Shown: one piece after another, positions 7,206 to 12,884 of the stretch | Layout: each line of letters opens with the position of its first letter | Numbering within the stretch: the stretch's first letter is position 1 | Assembly: GCA_023277325.1 (NCBI GenBank) | Contig: JALRIQ010000370.1 | Coordinates: forward strand, 1 to 13,642 | DNA: 13,642 bases | Direction: 5' to 3' | Source: Bacteroidia bacterium | Lineage (GTDB): Bacteria > Bacteroidota > Bacteroidia > UBA8524 | The notes under the pieces: generated by a model | What the model saw: the letters and a program-made list of their open reading frames with translations, nothing else | Database searches by the model: none | What the model was told of the DNA's origin: nothing | Made by a program: the position numbers and the translations under genes

Positions 7206-7214
7206 CCTCCTCCC
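7206..7214 (-). promoter_or_regulatory. strong Shine-Dalgarno sequence for the deiodinase-like gene
   Basis: The minus strand reads GGGAGGAGG, ending 6 bases before the ATG at 7199. This is unusual because most Bacteroidota genes, including the others here, lack such a site. It decides the start against an in-frame ATG 69 bases upstream at 7268, which lies inside the preceding gene. Confidence 0.75.
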
Positions 7215-7215
7215 A

Positions 7216-7494
7216 CTAATGTTTGTCGGCATAGAATGTTCCAAATGGTAAAATGGAAACCAGTCCACTTCGAATAAATAAGGAGGTATTCCAGTTTTGA
7301 TCCACCTTCACCATCACCAAAAGAAGTAAGTAGGCCACAAACAAGAATCCATGAGCCATACCAACAATTTTCACCGCTTCTGGCAAGTCGAAACCATACT
7401 TGAGCGGCATGGCGATAAAAAGTAAAATCAAAAATGAAAGCCCTTCTAAAAAGGCAATGAGTCGGAACCTCCCCAAATGCGTCGACAAATTCAT
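7216..7494 (-). CDS. DUF3817 family small membrane protein
   Basis: This 92-residue protein has about three membrane helices: LIAFLEGLSFLILLFIAMPL, then GMAHGFLFVAYLLLLVMV, then a third hydrophobic segment. The pattern 'GRFRLIAFLEGLSF', a central 'GMAHG' and an ending 'ILPFGTFYADKH' is characteristic of the DUF3817 family, whose role is unknown. The start at 7494 (MNLSTHLGRF) puts the family motif near the N-terminus; an in-frame ATG six codons upstream is possible. It precedes the deiodinase-like gene by 16 bases and follows the TPR gene by 55 bases. Confidence 0.85.
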   Translation of the reverse strand: MNLSTHLGRFRLIAFLEGLSFLILLFIAMPLKYGFDLPEAVKIVGMAHGFLFVAYLLLLVMVKVDQNWNTSLFIRSGLVSILPFGTFYADKH

Positions 7495-7549
7495 GTAGCA
7501 ATATTGGAACAATCGCTGTGATTCGCAAATTTTGTTGAGAATTGAACCC

Positions 7550-8113
7550 TTATTTAAGATGGTCGGAACTATTCAAGATGGAATTCAAATGCTTGAACTG
7601 CAAATCCGATGCAGGATAAACAATTTCCTCACCTTGTAATTCTCCATTAACCTGAAGTAACAAATCAACATAAGCCATATATGGATCTTCTTCTTTAGCT
7701 GATTGAAGCAGCTCAATCGCTTCAAATTTATTTCCTTCCATTGTATGGATAAGTGCCTGATTCCTGAGGTGCAGCGCCTGATAATCTGCTTGCTTTGTTT
7801 CGAACAAATTCATCAATGCCTCTGCCCCTTCCCAATTTCCAATCATTAACGCAGCCCAGGCCAAATGATTCAATACGGCATGAAAGCTTGGGTCAATCAT
7901 AAAAGCCTTTTCAAAAGAATGAATGGCTTCCTGCCATTTTGCCTGATGCAAAAGGTAATAACCCTTATTATTCAATGCGTCTGCTTCGAGTATATCACCT
8001 TCCAAACTTGGTAAGGAGGCATCTATCCTGTTTATTGCTCCATCAATATCTCCTTCAGCGAAAAGCTTTTCAGCTTCCGTAAAGGTTAGCATCACTTCTT
8101 CAGGGAGTTGCAT
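7550..8113 (-). CDS. tetratricopeptide repeat protein
   Basis: This is a 187-residue soluble protein without a signal peptide. Helical repeats of about 34 residues run from residue 44 to about 145. The clearest unit is ADALNNKGYYLLHQAKWQEA followed by IHSFEKAFMIDP, with the TPR-typical small residue, aromatic and final Asp-Pro. Two more degenerate repeats follow. TPR domains bind other proteins; the partner is unknown. The start codon overlaps the ACMSD stop by one base (TAATG), so translation is probably coupled and the two genes share a transcript. Nothing in the sequence shows a role in ACMSD activity. Confidence 0.85.
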   Translation of the reverse strand: MQLPEEVMLTFTEAEKLFAEGDIDGAINRIDASLPSLEGDILEADALNNKGYYLLHQAKWQEAIHSFEKAFMIDPSFHAVLNHLAWAALMIGNWEGAEALMNLFETKQADYQALHLRNQALIHTMEGNKFEAIELLQSAKEEDPYMAYVDLLLQVNGELQGEEIVYPASDLQFKHLNSILNSSDHLK

Positions 8114-9114
8114 TATTTCTGAATATCCAGTTTAAGGAAATCGATGATCGTGCCATTAAGCAGTTGGGCCTTCACATCATCACTCAGGTCTGATTCCTCG
8201 ATGAATTTACCGTGTTCTAAATCACCAAGCGGGAATGGATAATCAGTTCCGTAAGCAATCTTATCGACCCCCATAGTTTGAATCAAGAATTTGAGGGCAT
8301 CAATATCATGCGTGATTCCATCCACCCAAAAACGTCCCACATAATCCCGAGGGTCTTGAATGCTGTTCACATCGCATAGGTCCGGACGACAATACCATCC
8401 ATGGGAAACACGTCCAATGGTGAATGGAAAAGCTCCTCCTCCATGGGCAAACATTACCCTGAGTTTTGGGAATTTATCGAAGATTCCACCAAAAATCATG
8501 GAACAAATCGCCAAGGAAGTTTCAGCCGGCATACCTACCAACCAAGGAAGGAAATATTTCGGCATGTTCTCCTGCCCCATCATGTCCCAAGGATGTACAA
8601 AAACCGCCATATCCAGACGTTCACATGCTTCATAGAAAGGATGAAAAATAGGGTCATCGAGGTTTTTATCTTCAATATGACTGCCTATTTCAACACCTTT
8701 TAAGCCAAGCGATTTACAACGTTCCAACTCTTTAATGGCCATTGGAATATCCTGCATCGGCAGAGTACCCAAACCAATAAAACGTGTAGGGTATTGATTC
8801 TGAACCCCTACTAAATGGTCGTTCAAAAACATCGTCCAATCAAGCGTATGTTCTGGCTTCGCCCAATAGTTAAAGAGCACGGGAACGGTACACAATACCA
8901 TTATATCCACCCCATTTGCATCCATATCTTTAAGGATCGCATCTGGATTCCAGCAGTTCTCCTCAATCTCACGGAAAAACTTCCCATCGTCGCGCATCAT
9001 CTTCGCAAAGCCCGGTTTATGGTGGTCAAGGTAGATAAAACCGCCGTAACCGTATTTGTCTTTTAATGAAGGCCAGGATTCAGGAAGTATGTGCGCGTGG
9101 GAATCGATTTTCAT
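8113..9114 (-). CDS. 2-amino-3-carboxymuconate-6-semialdehyde decarboxylase (ACMSD)
   Basis: ACMSD (EC 4.1.1.45) decarboxylates the semialdehyde made from 3-hydroxyanthranilate. It steers tryptophan breakdown away from quinolinate and NAD and toward 2-aminomuconate. The 333-residue protein is close to the human enzyme throughout. Zinc ligands fall at the same numbers as in human ACMSD: His6 and His8 (DSHAHILP), His174 (FVHPWDM), His224 (AHGGGAFPF) and Asp291 (GTDYPFPLG). The substrate-binding arginines have equivalents at Arg48 and Arg235 (TIGRVSHG). The long matching runs (NCWNP, YWAKPE, GLGTLPMQ, PWLVGMPAE) separate it from other members of the amidohydrolase-2 family. It is the first gene of a minus-strand group. 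No other kynurenine-pathway gene lies in the window. Confidence 0.93.
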   Translation of the reverse strand: MKIDSHAHILPESWPSLKDKYGYGGFIYLDHHKPGFAKMMRDDGKFFREIEENCWNPDAILKDMDANGVDIMVLCTVPVLFNYWAKPEHTLDWTMFLNDHLVGVQNQYPTRFIGLGTLPMQDIPMAIKELERCKSLGLKGVEIGSHIEDKNLDDPIFHPFYEACERLDMAVFVHPWDMMGQENMPKYFLPWLVGMPAETSLAICSMIFGGIFDKFPKLRVMFAHGGGAFPFTIGRVSHGWYCRPDLCDVNSIQDPRDYVGRFWVDGITHDIDALKFLIQTMGVDKIAYGTDYPFPLGDLEHGKFIEESDLSDDVKAQLLNGTIIDFLKLDIQK

Positions 9115-9119
9115 GATTT

Positions 9120-9145
9120 ATTGATTGGTCAATCCGACAAAAATA
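9120..9145 (-). promoter_or_regulatory. candidate ACMSD promoter (-7 box) with an inverted repeat
   Basis: The minus strand reads TATTTTTG at 9145-9138, matching TAnnTTTG, 23 bases before the ACMSD start. Just downstream, where transcription would begin, lies an inverted repeat ATTGA-TTGG-TCAAT (9120-9133). This placement would suit an operator. No matching -33 TTG was found at 20 bases. The A/T-rich gap also serves the divergent thioredoxin-fold gene. Confidence 0.4.
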
Positions 9146-9201
9146 CAAAAAATCAAACGGGCGGCACGAGGAGAGAGTCCTTGAAAACACTAATTTGCGG
9201 T

Positions 9202-10404
9202 ATGAAATATTTTTTAACCCTTTGTAGCTTTCTTTTGGCGGTACAAACTGGATTCGGTCAAACTGAATTCAAGAGATCACAAGACTGGGAAGCCATCAAA
9301 AGCGATGCGAAAAAGAACAAAAAACTCATTTTTCTTGATGCCTATACCGACTGGTGCGGCTGGTGTAAGGTGATGGATAAAAACACCTTCTCCGACAAAG
9401 CCATTGGAGGCATGATGAACCAATATTTCGTGAACTACAAACTCGAAATGGAAAAGGAGGAACTAGGTCAACAAATTTCCCTCAAATATGCCATCACTTC
9501 CTTCCCTACTTTTTTGGTTTTTGACAGTGAAGGAACGCTGGTTTATACCATTGTAGGCTATCAAGCGCCTGCAGATTTCATGAAGACCTTATTTGAATTG
9601 ATTAACCCAAGCAATCTGGAAGAACGACCAGGATACAGCGCAAAATTTGACGCGGAACAGTATCCTGATTTCTACCTCAAGGCCATGGGCATGAAAGGGA
9701 AAAAGAAATTTCCTGAAGCAGAAGATTTCAATAAATGGGTGAGCAAAAACAAGGATTTTACCAAGGAGGTAAACTTTACCGTACTCAAGCGTTTCTATTA
9801 TTTAGCCAACGATAAAACCCAAGACCTCTTTTGGGAACAACGCCTAAAAATTGATTCGCTATTTGGTCATGATTTCGCCAATGAACTGGCGGCGAATATG
9901 ACGTATAGCCGAGCATCAACATTCGTTAAGGAGAAGAAAGATGCCGAGTTTGAGCAGCTTTTGGCCGAAAAACTTCCTATCCTGGACGACAAAAAAGAAC
10001 TGGAAAAATCATACCGCTATTATTATTACGGCGCGACTGAAAACTGGAGAAAATACGATGAGTTGCTCACAGCAGCCTACAAGGAAAAAGGCATTGAACC
10101 CGTTTCATTCTGGAATTCGAAATGCTGGGAGATTTATGAAAAATCAGACGATAGCCTGCTGATAGCTAAAGCAACTTCCTGGATGCAGGAGGTGTGTAAA
10201 ATCGACGACGACTATAATTACCTTGACACCTACGCCGCATTATTGTACAAGTCCGGACAATTGGAAGCGGCTAAGGAAATGGCTGAAGTAGCCATAACAA
10301 AAGGCCGTGCGGAAAACCTGAAAGTAAAAGGCACTGAAGAACTCCTGGAAAAAATCGAACAGGCTATAGAAGAACAAAAAGAAGAAACGGAAAAAGAAGA
10401 CTAA
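9202..10404 (+). CDS. secreted thioredoxin-fold protein with helical C-terminal part
   Basis: This 400-residue protein has a cleavable signal peptide (MKYFLTLCSFLLAVQTGFGQ, probable cleavage near residue 20), so it acts outside the inner membrane. A thioredoxin-like domain covers about 25-130, with the redox motif Cys52-Gly-Trp-Cys55 in WCGWC and the cis-proline in SFPTF (Pro102). This resembles DUF255 and thioredoxin_7-type domains. From about 150 on the protein is helical and rich in Lys and Glu; the segment around 335-385 looks like TPR-type repeats, and the tail is highly charged (EEQKEETEKED). Its likely role is periplasmic thiol reduction or disulfide handling, but no partner is visible. 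It is divergent from ACMSD and 106 bases upstream of the MbnP gene. The start at 9202 is set by the signal peptide. Confidence 0.88.
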   Translation: MKYFLTLCSFLLAVQTGFGQTEFKRSQDWEAIKSDAKKNKKLIFLDAYTDWCGWCKVMDKNTFSDKAIGGMMNQYFVNYKLEMEKEELGQQISLKYAITSFPTFLVFDSEGTLVYTIVGYQAPADFMKTLFELINPSNLEERPGYSAKFDAEQYPDFYLKAMGMKGKKKFPEAEDFNKWVSKNKDFTKEVNFTVLKRFYYLANDKTQDLFWEQRLKIDSLFGHDFANELAANMTYSRASTFVKEKKDAEFEQLLAEKLPILDDKKELEKSYRYYYYGATENWRKYDELLTAAYKEKGIEPVSFWNSKCWEIYEKSDDSLLIAKATSWMQEVCKIDDDYNYLDTYAALLYKSGQLEAAKEMAEVAITKGRAENLKVKGTEELLEKIEQAIEEQKEETEKED

Positions 10405-10510
10405 AACCGCGAAGGTGATTTAGGTCACTTCATCTGATTATTTTTACGTTTAACTTGCCTATCGAAACAACAAATTGCCTGCAAACGTTGTCTTGTTAAA
10501 AGCCATCAGT

Positions 10511-11263
10511 ATGAAAAATCGATTTAGTCTGCTCAGCCTCGTTTTTGCCCTTACGATGCTCCATGCCTGTAAGGAGAAGGAGCCAGTTGTCACTCCTCAA
10601 CCTCGTGGAGGAAGTATAACAATCCAAATGAAACATGAGGTAAATGGGAAACCAGCCGACTTGGACCAATTCCTTTATATGACGGAAGCTGGCGATAGCT
10701 TTCAAGTAACATTGCTCCAGTATTACCTGAGCAATTTCGAGTTTCATAGTCCGGAGACCGGATGGAAAAAAATGGACCATTACCAACTCGTTCGCTTGAA
10801 AGAAGCAAGCACCTTCGATTTCACTTTCAACGATATGCCTTTTGGGAATTATGATTCCTTGCGCTTTTATGTAGGTATTGACAGTGTTACCAACCACGAT
10901 ATCGACCGAGAAGCAGAACTGGATGCGGGGTATGGCATGATCTGGACGTGGAATACGGGGTATATCTTCTACATGTTTGAAGGGAAGTTTGTAAACGACA
11001 ATAATGTGATTGTTCCTTTCGCCTACCATATTGGCGGCGACAATTATTTACTCCAATATGAGATGCCAATTGCCAGCACAAAATCCATTAGTGTAAATAG
11101 CACCAATGCCAGCATCGACTTGCACCTGGAATTGGATGAAATGTTTAAATCGCCTACCCTGATTGAACTCAATAAGGTAGCGCCTGTATCGCATACCTTT
11201 GATGAGCCTGCTTTGAGTCGTCAGCTTATGGATAACCTCTTAGATGCATTTGAAGCCAAATGA
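10511..11263 (+). CDS. mbnP: MbnP-family copper-binding lipoprotein
   Basis: This 250-residue protein has a short signal ending in H-A-C with Cys20 as probable lipid anchor. Family traits are the opening GGSITIQMKHEVNG (33-46), the LLQYYLSNFEF strand (68-78), the aromatic GMIWTWNTGYIF with Trp145 and Trp147, and FAYHIGG with His173. In characterised MbnP proteins a conserved tryptophan is oxidised to kynurenine by the partner MbnH, and the protein then binds copper. The partner gene follows directly, and the stop overlaps its start (ATGA), so the two are probably translated together. The start at 10511 is fixed by the signal peptide; the frame is open for 12 more codons upstream. Which Trp would be modified cannot be read from the sequence alone. 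Confidence 0.85.
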   Translation: MKNRFSLLSLVFALTMLHACKEKEPVVTPQPRGGSITIQMKHEVNGKPADLDQFLYMTEAGDSFQVTLLQYYLSNFEFHSPETGWKKMDHYQLVRLKEASTFDFTFNDMPFGNYDSLRFYVGIDSVTNHDIDREAELDAGYGMIWTWNTGYIFYMFEGKFVNDNNVIVPFAYHIGGDNYLLQYEMPIASTKSISVNSTNASIDLHLELDEMFKSPTLIELNKVAPVSHTFDEPALSRQLMDNLLDAFEAK

Positions 11264-12369
11264 AAATGAGAAAAAGTCTTCTTCTTTTAGCTGGTATCGT
11301 TGCATTTAGCCTCGTACTGGAATCCTGTAAACCAGATGAGCCGGTCGATCCCATTGTTCAAGGACCGACAGCATTTGTTTTAAATATTCCTGGAAACTGG
11401 CCAAAACCGAATATTCTTCCAGAAAACCCACTTACTGTTGAAGGGGTAGCCTTGGGGAAGAAGCTCTTTTATGATAAAATGCTCTCTGGTAACGGCACCC
11501 AGGCATGTGCCGATTGCCACCATCAGAGCGATGGATTTACCGACCTTGGGAAACAATTCAGCGTAGGATCCAAAGGCGATATAGGGACCAAAAACAGTAT
11601 GCCACTCTTCAATCTCAACTGGGCGAGTGGTTACTTTTGGAATGGGCGTCAACCGACATTAGAGTCGCTCATCAAAGAACCTATGGAGGCGCATATTGAA
11701 ATGAACCTCAAGATTGAAGATGCTGTAGCCAAATTAAAAGCAGATCCTGATTATCCGAATTTGTTCGATAAGGCTTTCCCGAACCAAGGAATTAGTGAAT
11801 TGACGTTACGTTATGCCATGGCCCAGTTTTTACGAACCATATTAAGTGGGAACACGGCATGGGATAAAGCTTTTCAAGCGAGTCCTGCTAACCCAACACG
11901 CGATATGACTCCAGCTCAAGCACGCGGGTATTTCGCGTTTATTGATGAGAATAAGGGGGATTGTTTTCACTGTCACAGTCCATTGAATCCATTCTTTGGC
12001 AATAGCAATGAACGAGAGTTTGCCAATAATGGTCTCGATGCCATGCCAGACTCCGGCTTTTTTGTTGCGACAGGAAATATGAACGACTTTGGGAAGTTTA
12101 AAACGCCAAGTCTTAGAAACCTGGCATTCACTGCTCCTTATATGCATGATGGAAGGTTTGCGACTCTGATGGATGTATTGAATCATTACGATTCTGGAAT
12201 TACTTACAGTCCGACCATTGACCCCGTCATAATAAAACATATGGATGCGAACGACAATTTCAAGCCTGTCCCACGCATGACCCAGCAAGACAAAGAAGAT
12301 ATCATTGAGTTTTTGATGATGCTTACTGATTCGACCCTGATTACGAATCCAGCTTTTTCAAAGCCTTAG
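11260..12369 (+). CDS. mbnH: MbnH/MauG-type di-heme c-type lipoprotein
   Basis: This 369-residue di-heme protein belongs to the cytochrome c peroxidase/MauG superfamily. It has a lipobox ending L-E-S-C (Cys23). Two heme c sites are present: CADCH (83-87) and CFHCH (235-239). The segment NWASGYFWNGR (120-130) lies between the domains. TPSLRN then APYMHDGR hold His296, and Tyr310 lies 14 residues later, the spacing at which classical peroxidases have a Met ligand and MauG has Tyr. That favours a MauG/MbnH-type enzyme that oxidises a protein tryptophan over a simple peroxide scavenger, and the MbnP gene beside it agrees. The ATG at 11260 overlaps the mbnP stop; a second ATG at 11266 is equally possible. 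It is annotated as cytochrome c peroxidase in many genomes. Confidence 0.87.
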   Translation: MKMRKSLLLLAGIVAFSLVLESCKPDEPVDPIVQGPTAFVLNIPGNWPKPNILPENPLTVEGVALGKKLFYDKMLSGNGTQACADCHHQSDGFTDLGKQFSVGSKGDIGTKNSMPLFNLNWASGYFWNGRQPTLESLIKEPMEAHIEMNLKIEDAVAKLKADPDYPNLFDKAFPNQGISELTLRYAMAQFLRTILSGNTAWDKAFQASPANPTRDMTPAQARGYFAFIDENKGDCFHCHSPLNPFFGNSNEREFANNGLDAMPDSGFFVATGNMNDFGKFKTPSLRNLAFTAPYMHDGRFATLMDVLNHYDSGITYSPTIDPVIIKHMDANDNFKPVPRMTQQDKEDIIEFLMMLTDSTLITNPAFSKP

Positions 12370-12392
12370 AGCGAGAGTTCGAGACTACCGGT

Positions 12393-12411
12393 CACTGAGC
12401 CTGTCGAAGTG
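12393..12411. repeat. REP-like 19-base element
   Basis: CACTGAGCCTGTCGAAGTG has CACT/AGTG ends and resembles a short palindromic repeat (reverse strand CACTTCGACAGGCTCAGTG) that I recall from intergenic regions of many bacterial genomes. There is one copy in this window, 24 bases after the mbnH stop. Confidence 0.5.
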
Positions 12412-12512
12412 GTTAGGAGACCCAAGATCTCTAGATTTTTAGACATTCAGACACAAGACTGCCAGACTGAAAGATTTCCAGAATTCCAGACAAATGATAC
12501 AATATTGAAGCA

Positions 12513-12532
12513 GGTTGGCGTCTCCGCCTACC
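12513..12532. repeat. imperfect hairpin
   Basis: GGTTGGCG and CGCCTACC flank TCTC. The inner GGCG/CGCC and the outer GG/CC pair, with two mismatches between. It lies between the two CAGAC-type blocks. Confidence 0.4.
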
Positions 12533-12540
12533 CGCAAAAC

Positions 12541-12563
12541 TTCTACTAAGGCGAAAAGTAGAA
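12541..12563. repeat. hairpin
   Basis: Perfect arms TTCTACT (12541-12547) and AGTAGAA (12557-12563) flank a 9-base loop. No T-run follows on either strand, so it is not a typical terminator. Confidence 0.45.
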
Positions 12564-12678
12564 AGCAACCCTGAATTAGACTTCCAGACTGCAAGATTTC
12601 TAGACAGCCAGACACCAAAAAAAAAATTGTGCCCTACACGAATAGGTCTAGTGTTCGGCTAACCGCTGCTCCTCCATT

Positions 12679-12819
12679 TTATTTTCGTAAAACTTCGGCG
12701 CAAACAGAAGGGATGACGCCTTCGGATGAGATAACATAATCTCTCAAAAGCCCCACCGCGTCCGCCAAAGCTTTTTCAGCGACGGTGGATGCCCCTTGCC
12801 CCACGCCCTCTGCCAATGC
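12679..12819 (-). pseudogene. coding-like open stretch, possible gene remnant
   Basis: The minus strand is open for 46 codons between a TAG (12822-12820) and a TAA (12681-12679). About half of the codons start with G, a hallmark of coding frames, and the product is protein-like: it opens ALAEGVGQGASTVAEKALAD and ends VCAEVLRK. There is no ATG; a GTG at 12804 could start it. No family was recognised. It begins just after the sucC terminator, so it would need its own promoter. It may be the tail of a lost gene or part of a repeated element. An inverted repeat (12753-12788) lies inside it. Confidence 0.3.
12753..12788. repeat. inverted repeat
   Basis: CCACCG (12753-12758) and CGGTGG (12783-12788) flank a 24-base centre with a near-palindromic AAAGCTTTTT. 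It could be a stem of a mobile or REP-like element; no copies are visible elsewhere in the window. Confidence 0.4.
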
Positions 12820-12828
12820 CTATTGCAT

Positions 12829-12863
12829 AAAAAATCCCCGATAACAAATGCTACCGGGGATTT
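12829..12863 (-). terminator. intrinsic terminator of sucC
   Basis: On the minus strand, AAATCCCCGGTA pairs with TATCGGGGATTT (one G-T pair) around an 8-base loop, followed by a run of T. It lies about 20 bases after the sucC stop. Confidence 0.88.
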
Positions 12864-12884
12864 CAGAATAAGATATAATTCAGC

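Larger units (their letters stand above)
12428..12615. repeat. degenerate CAGAC-type repeats, two related blocks
   Basis: Two 32-base units, 12461-12492 and 12583-12614, match at 26 of 32 positions. Both share CCAGACTG, AAGATTTC and end in CCAGACA. The surrounding bases repeat shorter forms (TTAGACATTCAGACA, TCTAGACAGCCAGACA). Unlike a CRISPR array, the units are inexact, few and unevenly spaced. Confidence 0.65.
12370..12884. other. repeat-rich intergenic region between mbnH and sucC
   Basis: This 515-base stretch holds no intact gene. From left to right it contains a REP-like 19-mer, diffuse CAGAC-type repeats, two hairpins, a poly-A run of 10 bases (12617-12626), a coding-like minus-strand stretch with an internal inverted repeat, and the sucC terminator. 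Both flanking genes point into it, so it is a shared 3' region. Such places tolerate repeat insertion. Confidence 0.7.

Noticed and set aside
8360..9066. Several plus-strand open frames of 60-100 codons
   Set aside because: All lie antisense to ACMSD, which is unambiguous, and show no protein-like features.
10411..10446. Terminator after the thioredoxin-fold gene, or a promoter box TACGTTTA before mbnP
   Set aside because: The stem GTGA/TCAC is only 4 bases with a bulged extension, and the box misses the last base of TAnnTTTG with no TTG at the right distance. Neither is strong enough to list.
10496..11029. Minus-strand open frame of 177 codons
   Set aside because: It is antisense to the MbnP gene and its product resembles nothing; the plus strand carries the signal peptide and family motifs.
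12428..12615. CRISPR-like array
   Set aside because: The repeats are inexact, only two are close matches, spacing is irregular and no cas gene is present.
12617..12626. Poly-A run as a terminator of a minus-strand transcript
   Set aside because: No stem lies directly before it on the minus strand, and no gene ends there.
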